Of a stretch of 64,000 bases of DNA, positions 1-8,798 are shown in pieces. The position numbers and the translations under genes were made by a program. The notes beneath the pieces were generated by a model. That model searched no databases. It worked only from the letters and a program-made list of their open reading frames with translations, and was not told the origin of the DNA. The first letter of the stretch is position 1. The number at the start of each line of letters is the position of its first letter. Source of the DNA: Bradyrhizobium sp. 1(2017) (GTDB taxonomy: Bacteria > Pseudomonadota > Alphaproteobacteria > Rhizobiales > Xanthobacteraceae); the NCBI RefSeq assembly GCF_011602485.2, contig NZ_CP050022.2, positions 3,926,001 to 3,990,000 on the forward strand, read 5' to 3'.

Positions 1-529
1 CGTAGCTGATCGTCACGTTCCAGGGCGCGAATTTGCGCGTGAACACGGTCTTGCGAACCGGCTCGGTCTGACCGGGGCGGGGATAGAGATAGGAGGTCAC
101 GCCGCCCTGCGCAGTCTCGGCGCCGGCCTTGATGATGGCGTCGGCGATCAGGACGCCGTTGGAGTCCTTGGCGCCGGTGATCTTGCCTTCGAGCTGCTGG
201 TTGGCGCCGTTGATGAGGAGGGAGGTGTCCGCGTTGTAAACGACGGGGTAGCCCTGGCCGCCGTTGAAGCTCATGCGGCGGCCGCGCTGGTGGAACAGGC
301 CCTTGGCCTCGGTTTGCGTGAGCTTGCCGGCGGTCACCTCGTCCTGGAGCGATTGAGCGTAATTATGGAGGAGGTCCACCGCGGTCCGCATCTGCTGGAC
401 GCGATCCTCCACCATGCGGCTCTTGCTCAGCACGGCCGATACAACGATGATGGCCGTAACCGTGAGCGCCGCGAGGCAGACCATGCTGGCGAGCTTGGTG
501 CGGATCTTGAAATGACTCAGCAGCTTCAT
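1..529 (-). CDS. Methyl-accepting chemotaxis protein, N-terminal part (cut by window edge)
   Basis: The 176 visible codons start at ATG 529-527 behind an AGGGG ribosome site. They begin MKLLSHFKIRTKLASM, followed by a hydrophobic segment (about residues 13-33) and a periplasmic domain with the sequence style of single-Cache (sCache_2) sensors, such as GGQGYPVVYN and a conserved NVTISY end. This is the usual N-terminal half of a transmembrane chemoreceptor. The second membrane helix, HAMP and signalling domains would lie to the left of the window. Family is seen in sequence; ligand is unknown. The gene is open only because it runs off the edge, with no sign of damage. Confidence 0.85.
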   Translation of the reverse strand, partial: MKLLSHFKIRTKLASMVCLAALTVTAIIVVSAVLSKSRMVEDRVQQMRTAVDLLHNYAQSLQDEVTAGKLTQTEAKGLFHQRGRRMSFNGGQGYPVVYNADTSLLINGANQQLEGKITGAKDSNGVLIADAIIKAGAETAQGGVTSYLYPRPGQTEPVRKTVFTRKFAPWNVTISY

Positions 530-746
530 CGCAGCCCCTACGGAATGGTTGTTATTGCTCGCGTCGGTAGCATGAAGTTCTTACCATTCATGAACGGACG
601 CGCGCGGCGCGCTGCCACGCATGCAGCGTTCGCAGCCGCATGCGCAAATGTGCAGGCGCAACGTGCCCTGCCTGCGCATGGCGGGTCGGGTCGCGGAGAG
701 GAATGATGCTGGATTTTGGTCGTGATCGAGCCTGGTCGGGACGGCG

Positions 747-833
747 ATGAACGGATTCGTTCACCGCCTCATCATGACCGTGCTGCTCGTGGCGGCCCTC
801 GTCCTGATCTGGAACGTGCTGGGCTCGCGGTAG
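747..833 (+). CDS. Possible 28-residue single-pass membrane protein
   Basis: ATG 747 to TAG 831-833 encodes MNGFVHRLIMTVLLVAALV followed by LIWNVLGSR. This is a short basic N-terminus, about 16 hydrophobic residues and a polar end, the shape of a tiny inner-membrane protein. A perfect 10-bp hairpin starts two bases after the stop, which fits a real transcript end. The ribosome site is weak (TCGGGA). No family is recognised; the coding call is an inference from composition and context. Confidence 0.4.
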   Translation: MNGFVHRLIMTVLLVAALVLIWNVLGSR

Positions 834-834
834 G

Positions 835-860
835 TGACACCGGCGAAGCTGCCGGTGTCA
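835..860. terminator. Hairpin between convergent genes
   Basis: TGACACCGGC (835-844) pairs perfectly with GCCGGTGTCA (851-860) around a 6-base loop. It lies between the small + strand ORF and the - strand DoxX gene, so it could end transcription from both sides. There is no strong T-run, so termination is inferred from position and stem strength. Confidence 0.5.
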
Positions 861-884
861 TCCGTTACTTGCTCGTCAAGCGCG

Positions 885-1329
885 TCAGCGCCGTGCGAAT
901 GCACCGCCGGACGATTCGCTTTCATTGCCCAACGCCGCATCGACGCTGATCGGGCCTGCGCCTGCCGCCGACAGATAAAGGCAGGCGAAGCAGAACAGGA
1001 TCGCCGCGGTGCCGCCGTTGAGCAGCGGCAGGAAGACCGGCGCTTCGCCCCTGAACATGTGTCCCATGAAGTAGGCGAAAGCCATCTCACCGGACAGGAT
1101 GAAGGCCGCAAGCCGCGAGAACAGGCCGACCATCAACAGCCCGCCAAGCACCAGTTCAAGCGTGCCCGCCGCGCCGTAAATCGACATCAATTCGACTTTT
1201 GCGAACATCGGAACAGCCGGAAACTTGAACAGCTTGGCGATGCCGTACTGGAACAGCAACAGGCCGGTGATGAAGCGAAACAGGCTCAAGAGAACCGGTT
1301 GAAAGCGAGTGAGATAAGGAAAGTTCATT
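885..1329 (-). CDS. DoxX family membrane protein
   Basis: A 147-residue protein starting MNFPYLTRFQPVLLSLFRF, with four hydrophobic segments and the DoxX pattern: FRFITGLLLFQYGIAKLF near the start, then LELVLGGLLMVGLFSRLAA and GEMAFAYFMGH. DoxX proteins are small four-helix inner-membrane proteins whose biochemical role is poorly defined; some are linked to redox stress. The frame stays open upstream to 1451, but the ATG at 1329 gives the family's normal length and the upstream residues look non-native. It stands alone, convergent with the small ORF at 747. Confidence 0.85.
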
Positions 1330-1548
1330 GGTTTGTGCCCTCCATCCAATGGGCGACTTGGATCGTATTCAGTTCTGTCCCGCAAGCCACCCAGGAACAA
1401 TTCCGTCCTGACATTTTCGTCATGTAGGACAAAACACCGCACGCCCTGCATTTAGCCGGTTGCGAAGCAGGTCTTGTGCACCTGCTTGTAGGGTGCCCGT
1501 CCGTAATTTCCCGGTGACGCCGATGCGCTCAAGTTACTTCTAGGAGAC

Positions 1549-2808
1549 CTACTCCCGCAAGGCGGGGACGATCAGGAATGGAATCATCCCGAGGATCACG
1601 CTCGCAAGTGCGAAGACGAGCAACAGATCGTAGCCGTGGGTGAAGTCGTGGATGAGGCCGCCGCTCCATGAGCCGAAGGCCGAACCCAACCCGCTGCCGA
1701 TCGAGATGGTGCCGAAAATGGTGCCGACGCGTTTGCCGCGAAAGATCTTCATCGCGGTGGCGGTGATCAGCGGACCACGCGAGCCCATCATGCTGCCGAA
1801 GCAAACGACGAAACCGGTGAGCAGGATGATGTTCGGATAGAACTGCAAGAGCCAGAGCAGGACGATGCCGAGGATCGAGATCGCGTAGCTCAGCAGCACC
1901 GATGGCCGGCGCCCGATCAGCCCGTCCAGCGCGGAGACCCCGAGCATGCCGAACACCAGCACGACGCCGGAGAACCCCCAGGCGGTTGCAGCCTGCAGCG
2001 GCGCAAATCCGGCATCGATCAGGTAGGCCACGATCTGCGCGGCGATCGCGTACATGCCGACGGCGGTGAAGAAGAAGGTCGAGAACAGCGCCCAGAACGC
2101 ATGATGGCGCATCGCGCTGACGAGTGTCCAGCCGCTGTCGATGAAGTCCGGATCGCTTTTCTTGGCGACGTGCGGTGAGCCCGCCGCGAACATGCGCCAG
2201 GGCAGGAGCAGCAGCGGCACGAGCAAGCCGAGCGCGGCGAAGCCGAACAGCTGATACGTCTCGCGCCAGCCGAGACGGTCGATCAGGAGCTGCGAAGCCG
2301 GAAGCAGCGCCAGGACGCCGCCGCCCATCGCCGAATAGACCACCGCCATGGCGGTCGGCAGCCGCGGCCCGAACCAGCGGCCGAGCAGGATCGAGTTCGG
2401 TACATTGCCGATGAAGGCGACGCCGATGCCGACGCACAATCCGATCGAGAGCTGGAATTGCCAGAGCGCCTGCGCCTGGCTCGCGATCAGGAAGGCCGAG
2501 CCAAGCAGGAACAGTCCGAGCGCGTAGACGATGCGCGGACCGGAATGATCGAACAGGCGCCCGACCAGCGGCGCGGTCAGTCCGCTGATGAGCCAGGTGA
2601 GCGAATAGATCGAGACCACCTCGGCGCGATCCCAACCGAAGCTTTCGGAGATCGGCTTGAGAAAGACCGTGAAGCTCTCGCTGAGGCCGCGGCCAAGAAC
2701 AGCCAGCGTGAAGCACAGGCAGAGGATCACGAGCGCGGTGCGCACCGCGTCGTGCTTGGTGCGTCCGGCTTGTTCCTTCGACGTTTCCCTGGGCGTGTTC
2801 TGATCCAT
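1549..2808 (-). CDS. MFS transporter
   Basis: 419 residues with about 12 hydrophobic segments. The cytoplasmic loop motif GRLFDHSGPR (residues about 103-112) corresponds to the MFS motif A (GxLxDrxGrR), and FGTISIGSGLGSAFG lies in the second half. The closest family in style is the monocarboxylate/oxalate-formate type of major facilitator. Substrate cannot be told from sequence. The N-terminal 35 residues are polar and cytoplasmic. ATG 2808 is preceded by only a weak ribosome site. It lies downstream of tyrS on the same strand with a 57-base gap, so co-transcription is possible. Confidence 0.88.
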   Translation of the reverse strand: MDQNTPRETSKEQAGRTKHDAVRTALVILCLCFTLAVLGRGLSESFTVFLKPISESFGWDRAEVVSIYSLTWLISGLTAPLVGRLFDHSGPRIVYALGLFLLGSAFLIASQAQALWQFQLSIGLCVGIGVAFIGNVPNSILLGRWFGPRLPTAMAVVYSAMGGGVLALLPASQLLIDRLGWRETYQLFGFAALGLLVPLLLLPWRMFAAGSPHVAKKSDPDFIDSGWTLVSAMRHHAFWALFSTFFFTAVGMYAIAAQIVAYLIDAGFAPLQAATAWGFSGVVLVFGMLGVSALDGLIGRRPSVLLSYAISILGIVLLWLLQFYPNIILLTGFVVCFGSMMGSRGPLITATAMKIFRGKRVGTIFGTISIGSGLGSAFGSWSGGLIHDFTHGYDLLLVFALASVILGMIPFLIVPALRE

Positions 2809-2865
2809 TGCCCGTCAGGGAGCGCGCATCGGCGCGCCCTGACAAGCAGCGAAAAGCTCATACGC

Positions 2866-4119
2866 CTATGCAGGCCGGATCAGCACGTGCTTCTTCTTGC
2901 CGAAGGACAGCTTGATCACGCCCTCCGGCGTCAGATTGGCAACGGACAGCGCCATCTTCTCGTCGCCGACCGGCTCGTCGTTGACGCGCAGGCCGCCGCC
3001 CTTGATCTGGCGCCGGGCTTCGCCGTTGGAGGCAACCAAGCCTGCCTTGACGAAGGCGTTAAGCACGCCGAGACCCGCGTCGAGTTCGCCACGCGGAATT
3101 TCCACCGTCGGCAGGCTTTCGGCGAGCGCGCCTTCCTCGAAGGTCCGCCGCGCGGTTTCAGCGGCTTCGTTCGCGGCATCGCGGCCGTGCAGCAGCGCGG
3201 TGGCCTCGGTCGCGAGCACCTTCTTGGCCTCGTTGATCTCCGAGCCGCCGAGCGCCTCGAGCTTCTTGATCTCAGCCATAGGCAGCGTCGTGAACAGCTT
3301 CAAAAATTTGCCGACGTCGGCGTCCTCGGTGTTGCGCCAGTACTGCCAGAAATCATACGGCGAGAACTGGTCGGCATTGAGCCACACCGCCCCCTGCGCG
3401 GTCTTGCCCATCTTGGCGCCGGACGCGGTCGTCAGCAGCGGCGTCGTCAGCGCGAACAGCTGGTGCGTGCCCATGCGGCGGCCGAGATCGACGCCCATGA
3501 TGATGTTGCCCCACTGGTCCGAGCCGCCCATCTGCAATTTGCAGCCGGTGCGCTTGGCAAGCTCGACGAAGTCGTAGGCCTGGCAGACCATGTAGTTGAA
3601 CTCGATGAAGCTCATCTCCTGCTCGCGCTCGAGGCGCAGCCGCACGGAGTCCATGGTCAGCATGCGGTTGACCGAGAAATGCCGGCCGACGTCGCGCAGC
3701 ATCTCGATCCAGTTGAGCTTGGTCAGCCACTCCGCATTGTCGAGCATGACGGCGTCGCTCTTGCCATCGCCGTAGCGCAGCACCTTTGCGAACACGCCGC
3801 GGATCGATTCCTTGTTGGCTTCGATCTCGGCGACGGTGCGCATCGCGCGCGTCTCGTCCTTGCCGGAGGGATCGCCCACCATGGTGGTGCCGCCGCCCAT
3901 CAGCGTGATCGGCTTGTTGCCGGACTGCTGGAGCCAGTGCAGCATCATCATGGTCAGATAGTTGCCGATATGCAGCGAGCGGGCGGTGCAATCGTAGCCG
4001 ACATAGGCGGTCGCTTCGCCCTTGGCGGCGAGCGCGTCCAGCCCCTCGAAATCGGAGCACTGGTGGATGAAACCACGTTCCTGCAGGATATTGAGGAAAT
4101 CCGATTTAAATGCAGTCAT
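2866..4119 (-). CDS. tyrS: Tyrosine--tRNA ligase
   Basis: 417 residues, normal for bacterial TyrRS. The class I signature is seen as HIGN (residues 50-53) and KMGKT (236-240, the KMSKS equivalent). GSDQWGNI (199-206) is the tyrosine-binding region typical of TyrRS. The C-terminal 70 or so residues ([17 protein letters not shown]) form an S4-like RNA-binding domain. It charges tRNA-Tyr in the cytosol. It is divergent from anmK, with a 163-base shared upstream region. No T-box or other leader is visible there. Confidence 0.97.
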   Translation of the reverse strand: MTAFKSDFLNILQERGFIHQCSDFEGLDALAAKGEATAYVGYDCTARSLHIGNYLTMMMLHWLQQSGNKPITLMGGGTTMVGDPSGKDETRAMRTVAEIEANKESIRGVFAKVLRYGDGKSDAVMLDNAEWLTKLNWIEMLRDVGRHFSVNRMLTMDSVRLRLEREQEMSFIEFNYMVCQAYDFVELAKRTGCKLQMGGSDQWGNIIMGVDLGRRMGTHQLFALTTPLLTTASGAKMGKTAQGAVWLNADQFSPYDFWQYWRNTEDADVGKFLKLFTTLPMAEIKKLEALGGSEINEAKKVLATEATALLHGRDAANEAAETARRTFEEGALAESLPTVEIPRGELDAGLGVLNAFVKAGLVASNGEARRQIKGGGLRVNDEPVGDEKMALSVANLTPEGVIKLSFGKKKHVLIRPA

Positions 4120-4282
4120 CTGTCGGCGTGCCTGACAATTCTTGGTTTACTGTTTTGGGGGCAATTTAAGGGTCTTGTGTGGGAACCCGCTGGCCGCCCG
4201 CCATTTGGCGCTGTGGCATTATAAGATGTGTCCCTCTGGCACAAGATCGGCATGCCGAGCAATCTCTTGAGGACGCTGATCC

Positions 4283-5386
4283 ATGATGTTGACGGCACTC
4301 GGTTTGATGAGCGGCACCTCGCTGGACGGGGTGGATGTCGCGCTGATCGAGACCGATGGAAAGCAGGTCAAGGCGTTCGGACCGTCGGGGTACCGGCCTT
4401 ATGGTCCGACAGAGCGCGAGGTGCTGCGCCGGGCGCTGAGCGAGGCCGTGCATTTGCCGCAGCGCGATGCCCGGCCGGGCGTGCTGGCCGAGGCCGAGCG
4501 TGCGGTGACGTGGGCTCATGCCGAGGCGGTCGCGGCCTTCATCGCCCAGAACCGGATGAAGCCGGAGGATATCGATATCGTCGGCTTTCACGGCCAGACC
4601 GTGCTGCACCGCCCCGAGCGGCGGCTGACGGTGCAGATCGGCGATGCCCCCGCACTGGCCAAGGCAATCCATATTCCGGTGATGTTTGATTTCCGCGCCG
4701 CCGACGTCGAGGCCGGCGGGCAGGGCGCGCCCCTCGTACCCGTCTACCACCGCGCGCTGGCCCAGTCGCTGGAACGCGAGGGCCCGATCGTCGTGGTCAA
4801 TATCGGCGGCGTCTCCAACATCACCTATATCGACGGTAACGACACGCTGATCGCCTGCGACACCGGTCCCGGCAACGCGCTGCTCGACGATTTCATGTAC
4901 CGCACCATGAACCAGGCGTTCGATGCGGAAGGAAAGTTCGCAGCGCTCGGCAAGGCCGATCAGGCCTGGATAGCGCGGGCGCTGGAGCTGCCGTTCTTCG
5001 CAGCGCCACCGCCAAAGTCGCTCGACCGCAACGATTTTGCCGCGCTGAGGCTTGCCGACGTCCCGCCGGCCGACGGTGCGGCGACGCTCACGGCCTTCAC
5101 CGCGGCCGCGATCGCCCGCATCATTCCACTGTTGCCGCGGCGGCCGCGCAGCTGGATCGTCTGCGGCGGCGGCGCCCGCAATCTCACCATGCTGCGCATG
5201 CTGCGAGAGCGCGTGGGGTCGGCAACCGTCGAGGCCGCCGAGACGCTCGGCTGGGCTTCCGACGCCATCGAGGCGCAGGCGTTCGGCTTCCTCGCCGCCC
5301 GCGGCCTGAAGGGGCTGCCGCTGTCCTATCCGGCGACCACGGGGGTGCCGATGCCGATGACGGGCGGGGTGATCGCGCGGCCCTGA
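4283..5386 (+). CDS. anmK: Anhydro-N-acetylmuramic acid kinase
   Basis: 367 residues of the AnmK family (ASKHA fold). The N-terminal GLMSGTSLDGVDVAL is the family phosphate-binding signature. NIGGVSNITY (about 174-183) and CDTGPGNALLDDFM (about 193-206) are also characteristic. The enzyme phosphorylates and opens 1,6-anhydro-MurNAc from recycled murein to give MurNAc-6-phosphate. A GAGGA site sits about 10 bases before ATG 4283; ATG 4286 directly after it is an alternative. The pairing with tyrS in divergent orientation is common in alphaproteobacteria. Confidence 0.96.
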   Translation: MMLTALGLMSGTSLDGVDVALIETDGKQVKAFGPSGYRPYGPTEREVLRRALSEAVHLPQRDARPGVLAEAERAVTWAHAEAVAAFIAQNRMKPEDIDIVGFHGQTVLHRPERRLTVQIGDAPALAKAIHIPVMFDFRAADVEAGGQGAPLVPVYHRALAQSLEREGPIVVVNIGGVSNITYIDGNDTLIACDTGPGNALLDDFMYRTMNQAFDAEGKFAALGKADQAWIARALELPFFAAPPPKSLDRNDFAALRLADVPPADGAATLTAFTAAAIARIIPLLPRRPRSWIVCGGGARNLTMLRMLRERVGSATVEAAETLGWASDAIEAQAFGFLAARGLKGLPLSYPATTGVPMPMTGGVIARP

Positions 5387-5400
5387 CCAACATCGGATTG

Positions 5401-5461
5401 ATGCAAGTGCATTGATCTTGACGAATTCATGCAAATGCATCTATCATAGATGCAATTGCAT
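5401..5461. promoter_or_regulatory. Three copies of a palindromic operator-like site
   Basis: ATGCAAGTGCAT (5401-5412), ATGCAAATGCAT (5429-5440) and ATGCAATTGCAT (5450-5461) share ATGCA-N2-TGCAT. The third is a perfect 12-bp palindrome ending 19 bases before the GST start codon. Centre spacings are 28 and 21 bp, the latter two helical turns. Such an array is the form expected for a dimeric repressor or activator of the GST-SMR operon. No regulator gene is adjacent, so the binding protein is unknown. Confidence 0.6.
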
Positions 5462-5480
5462 CAACCGTCGGATCTTTGCC

Positions 5481-6158
5481 ATGACCGCTTCACTGAAACT
5501 GATCAGCCACAAGCTTTGCCCCTATGTGCAGCGCGCCGTGGTCGCGCTGGAGGAGAAGGGCGTACCGTTCGAGCGGATCGATATCGATCTCGCCGCCAAG
5601 CCCGACTGGTTCCTGAAACTGTCGCCGCTCGGCAAGGTGCCGGTGCTGGTGGTGACGACAGACAAGGGCGAGGTCGCGTTGTTCGAAAGCAACGTTATCT
5701 GCGAGTACATCGAGGAGACGCAGGGCGGCGCCAGGTTGCATCCGGCCGATCCGTTGAAGCGCGCCGAGCATCGCGCCTGGATGGAATTCGGCTCTGCCAT
5801 CCTCGGCGACCTCTGGGGGCTGGAAACGACGACCGACCCAGCAACGTTCGAGAGCAAGCGTCAGGCGCTGGCCGCAAAGTTCGCTCGCGTGGAGGCGGCG
5901 TTGGGCCAAGGGCCTTATTTTGCCGGCGATGCATTCAGCCTGGTCGACGCGGTGTTTGCCCCGATCTTCCGCTACTTCGATGTGTTCGATGAACTGACTG
6001 AGCTCGGGGTCTTCGCCGATCTGCCCAAGGTCCGCGCGTGGCGAACGGCGCTCGCAAAGCGTCCGAGCGTGCGTGCCGCGGTCGGCGCGGACTATCCGCA
6101 ATTGCTGCGCGCCTTCCTCGTCCGCTACGACGCGCATCTGCTCAAGCTCGCGGCCTGA
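5481..6158 (+). CDS. Glutathione S-transferase family protein
   Basis: 225 residues. The thioredoxin-like N-terminal domain begins MTASLKLISHKLCPYVQRAV. CPYVQRA is the active-site region, with Cys as in omega/beta-like GSTs. SPLGKVPVL supplies the cis-Pro and FESNVICEYIEE the gamma-glutamyl contact. A helical C-terminal domain follows from about residue 90. It would conjugate or reduce electrophiles with glutathione in the cytosol; the substrate is unknown. ATG 5481 is chosen because the upstream frame runs through the operator palindromes. The SMR transporter gene follows after 9 bases, so the two form an operon. Confidence 0.92.
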   Translation: MTASLKLISHKLCPYVQRAVVALEEKGVPFERIDIDLAAKPDWFLKLSPLGKVPVLVVTTDKGEVALFESNVICEYIEETQGGARLHPADPLKRAEHRAWMEFGSAILGDLWGLETTTDPATFESKRQALAAKFARVEAALGQGPYFAGDAFSLVDAVFAPIFRYFDVFDELTELGVFADLPKVRAWRTALAKRPSVRAAVGADYPQLLRAFLVRYDAHLLKLAA

Positions 6159-6167
6159 GCGCACGCG

Positions 6168-6491
6168 ATGTCGCAATCTCTGGCCTGGCTGATGCTGGTG
6201 ATCGCCGGTGCGCTCGACGTCGGCTGGGCGATCTCGATGAAGTACGCGGAAGGCTATACGCGCGTGGGCTGGAGCATCGTCTCGCTGGTGCTGCTCGCCG
6301 CCTTCGTCTTCCTGCTCGGACGCGCGCTGAAAGTGCTGGAGGTCGGCGTCGCCTATTCGGTGGGGACTGGCATTGGTGCGGCCGGCACCTTCGTCATGGG
6401 CGTCGTGCTGTTCGGCGAGACCTTGAGCGCGATGAAGCTTGCCGGCATCGCTCTCGTGCTGATGGGAATTGTGGCGCTCAAGCTGGCTTGA
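6168..6491 (+). CDS. SMR family transporter (SugE/Gdx-like) with altered key residues
   Basis: 107 residues and four hydrophobic helices, the size of small multidrug resistance proteins. The family pattern AG-x-L-[E]-V-x-W-A-x-x-x-K-Y is present, but the membrane-embedded acidic residue is Asp17 (GALDVGWAISMKY) where EmrE/Gdx proteins have Glu. In AYSVGTGIG a Gly (residue 66) stands where SugE/Gdx proteins normally have Trp (AYAVWTGIG). These dimeric proton-coupled exporters usually move guanidinium or quaternary ammonium compounds. Whether this variant does is uncertain. It is in one operon with the GST. Confidence 0.88.
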   Translation: MSQSLAWLMLVIAGALDVGWAISMKYAEGYTRVGWSIVSLVLLAAFVFLLGRALKVLEVGVAYSVGTGIGAAGTFVMGVVLFGETLSAMKLAGIALVLMGIVALKLA

Positions 6492-6502
6492 GCGACGCAC
6501 CC

Positions 6503-6537
6503 GTAGCCCGGATTTCGCTTGGCTCCATCCGGGCTAC
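6503..6537. repeat. Palindromic repeat GTAGCCCGGAT...ATCCGGGCTAC
   Basis: Perfect 11-base arms (6503-6513 and 6527-6537) around a 13-base spacer, 12 bases after the SMR stop and 20 bases before the end of the convergent hydrolase gene. The sequence resembles an interspersed REP-like element of Bradyrhizobium. By position it may end transcription from both sides. Confidence 0.65.
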
Positions 6538-6556
6538 AAGGTCTTTTCGCGTAAGC

Positions 6557-7204
6557 TCAGCGAACGTTCGCCAGCCGCATGTCGAGATAGGCCGTGATGG
6601 TCTCCATCAGCGGCTCGAGCTTGGCGTCGAAGAAGTGATTGGCGCCGGGGATGACCTGCTGGTCGATCACGATGCCCTTCTGCGTCTTCAGCTTCTCGAC
6701 CAGCGTGTTGACGTCCTTCGGCGGCACCACCGCGTCCTTCTCGCCATGGACGATCAGGCCCGAAGACGGGCAGGGCGCAAGGAAGGAGAAGTCGTAGAGG
6801 TTGGCCGGCGGCGCGATCGAGATGAAGCCCTCGACCTCGGGGCGACGCATCAGGAGCTGCATGCCGATCCAGGCGCCGAAGGAGAAGCCGGCGACCCAGC
6901 AGGCGCGCGCCTCCGGATTGATGGTCTGCGCCCAGTCGAGCGCGGCCGCCGCATCCGACAATTCGCCGGTGCCGTGGTCGAACGAGCCCTGGCTGCGGCC
7001 GACGCCGCGGAAATTGAAGCGCAGCACGGAGAAGCCGCGATGCGCGAAGGCGTAGTAGCACTGGTACACGATCTGATGATTCATCGTGCCGTGGAACTGC
7101 GGATGCGGATGCAGGATCATCGCGATCGGCGCGTTCTTCTGCTTGGCCGGATGATAGCGGCCTTCGAGGCGGCCAGCAGGGCCGGTGAAAATGACTTCAG
7201 GCAT
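6557..7204 (-). CDS. Alpha/beta hydrolase
   Basis: 215 residues starting MPEVIFTGPAGRLEGRYHP. The fold is shown by HPHPQFHGTMNHQIV (oxyanion region), RFNFRGVGRSQG, the nucleophile elbow AGFSFGAWIG (Ser in G-x-S-x-G), HGEKDAVVP (acid) and GANHFFD (His). This matches the small dienelactone-hydrolase-like or KANL2-like group often annotated only as hydrolase. The frame is open to 7387, but ATG 7204 gives the family's N-terminus. The substrate is unknown. It is divergent from the suf operon. Confidence 0.88.
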   Translation of the reverse strand: MPEVIFTGPAGRLEGRYHPAKQKNAPIAMILHPHPQFHGTMNHQIVYQCYYAFAHRGFSVLRFNFRGVGRSQGSFDHGTGELSDAAAALDWAQTINPEARACWVAGFSFGAWIGMQLLMRRPEVEGFISIAPPANLYDFSFLAPCPSSGLIVHGEKDAVVPPKDVNTLVEKLKTQKGIVIDQQVIPGANHFFDAKLEPLMETITAYLDMRLANVR

Positions 7205-7545
7205 CGATGATCTCTTGATTGATTTCCTGGAGGACGGTCCTTGGCAATCAACCGATTGTGGCCTCGTCGGCAGATGCCGACGAAAGCGCGAATGAAGGGT
7301 GAGAGGGCGCGCGTAGCGGTGATGCGCTGACGGCGCGCGGTGACTTGACGGTGCGGGTTCTAACATAGGCAGAGGGTCAAAAAGCAAGCATCTTGAACAT
7401 CGCCCAATGGGCTCAAGACGTTAGCGTGTCATGGTCGCGTCACCGACGGCCCCGCATTCGGAATCATCGGTTGCCAAGCGCGGGCCCGCGGCCCATGTCG
7501 GGGACGGCGCAAGAACCTTCGTGAGGAAAGGTAATATCTTACTCG
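7205..7545. other. Intergenic region between hydrolase and suf operon
   Basis: 341 bases holding the divergent promoters of the hydrolase and the Fe-S operon. No iron-response (Irr/RirA/IscR-type) box could be recognised with confidence, and no small gene. A GAGGAAAGG purine tract lies about 17 bases before the first suf-operon start codon, rather far for a ribosome site. Confidence 0.5.
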
Positions 7546-8685
7546 ATGCCGACCCGGGTCTATCTCGACTGGAACGCGACCACGCCGCTCCGCGCTGAGG
7601 CGCGGGCCGCGATGCTGGCTGCATACGACCTGATCGGGAATCCATCCTCGGTCCACGCCGAGGGGCGCGAGGCGCGGCGCCTGGTCGAGGACGCCCGTGC
7701 CGCACTCGCTGCAGCCGTGGGGGCGCTGCCGCGGAACGTCGTCTTCACCTCCGCCGGAACCGAAGCCAATGCGCTGGCGCTGGCGCCCGGGCTGCGCAGT
7801 CCATCGAGCGGGCCGGTCGAACGGCTTCTGGTCTCGGCCGTCGAGCATGCCTCGGTGCTGGCGGGCGGCCGATTCCTGGCGGAGCGGACCAAGTTGATTC
7901 CCGTCAGGCGTTCGGGCGTGGTCGACCTTGAACATCTGAAGGCTCAGCTCGCCGGCGGTCCCCCGGCGCTGGTCTCGATCATGGCAGGCAACAACGAGAC
8001 GGGCGCGCTCCAGCCGATCGCGGAGGCGGCGCGGATCGTTCATGAGGCCGGTGGTCTCCTGCATGTCGACGCGATCCAGGCGCTCGGAAAAATCCCTTTC
8101 GATATCAGAGATATAGGCGCAGACCTTGCGACCTTTTCTGCGCACAAGATCGGCGGCCCCAAAGGTGTCGGTGCGCTGGCGGTAGCGGAAGGGCTCGCCG
8201 GGCTGGAGCCGGTGCTGCGAGGCGGCGGGCAGGAGCTCAACCGCAGGGCGGGAACGGAGAATGTCGCCGGGATCGCCGGCTTTGGTGCGGCGGTCAAAAG
8301 GGCGCTTCAGACTCTTCCGGAAGATCTGGAGCGGATGGCAAGCCTCAGAGATCATTTGGAAAATGGCCTTCGGGCCATTGCCGGGGCGACCATCTTTGCA
8401 AACGATGTCGAGCGGTTGCCCAATACCGTCCTGTTCACCGCACCCGGCCTGAAGGCGGAGACGGCGGTGATCGGCTTTGACCTCGCAGGCGTGGCGGTGT
8501 CGTCCGGCTCCGCCTGTTCCTCCGGGAAGGTTCAGCCGTCCCATGTCCTCTCGGCCATGGGCTACGATCCTGCGGTCGCCCAGGGAGCGGTGCGTCTCAG
8601 TCTGGGCTGGTCCACGGAACCAGATGACATCAATAGGGCGTTAGAGGCTTGGCGAAAGCTCGGTAATAGCCTACTTAAGGACTAA
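7546..8685 (+). CDS. Cysteine desulfurase, IscS/NifS type
   Basis: 379 residues of class V PLP aminotransferase fold. YLDWNATTPL at the N-terminus, GTEANALAL, the PLP lysine in SAHKIGGPKG, and the flexible catalytic cysteine loop SSGSACSSGKVQPSHVL are all present. It would remove sulfur from cysteine for Fe-S assembly. It is the first gene of the suf cluster and is separate from the SufS-type enzyme further down (12420-13667), so the operon carries two different desulfurases. This one is of the type with the longer SACSSG loop (group I). 113 bases separate it from sufB. Confidence 0.94.
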   Translation: MPTRVYLDWNATTPLRAEARAAMLAAYDLIGNPSSVHAEGREARRLVEDARAALAAAVGALPRNVVFTSAGTEANALALAPGLRSPSSGPVERLLVSAVEHASVLAGGRFLAERTKLIPVRRSGVVDLEHLKAQLAGGPPALVSIMAGNNETGALQPIAEAARIVHEAGGLLHVDAIQALGKIPFDIRDIGADLATFSAHKIGGPKGVGALAVAEGLAGLEPVLRGGGQELNRRAGTENVAGIAGFGAAVKRALQTLPEDLERMASLRDHLENGLRAIAGATIFANDVERLPNTVLFTAPGLKAETAVIGFDLAGVAVSSGSACSSGKVQPSHVLSAMGYDPAVAQGAVRLSLGWSTEPDDINRALEAWRKLGNSLLKD

Positions 8686-8798
8686 GCGATGAAACAGGGC
8701 TTGAACGGTTCTAAGCCCGTGCTTTCCGCGCAAAAACATCGTAATACTCGTCCGAGTTTGATCCACCGCGGTCCTTGAAACCGCGAGCGGAGGATGGA

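Noticed and set aside
2458..4224. 588-codon open frame on the + strand across tyrS
   Set aside because: Antisense shadow of tyrS with biased composition (His/Arg/Ala-rich) and no recognisable family.
7205..7545. Searched for an iron-responsive operator before the suf operon
   Set aside because: TTCTAA at 7356 looks like half of an Irr box, but the second half is missing and no IscR/RirA-like site is visible.
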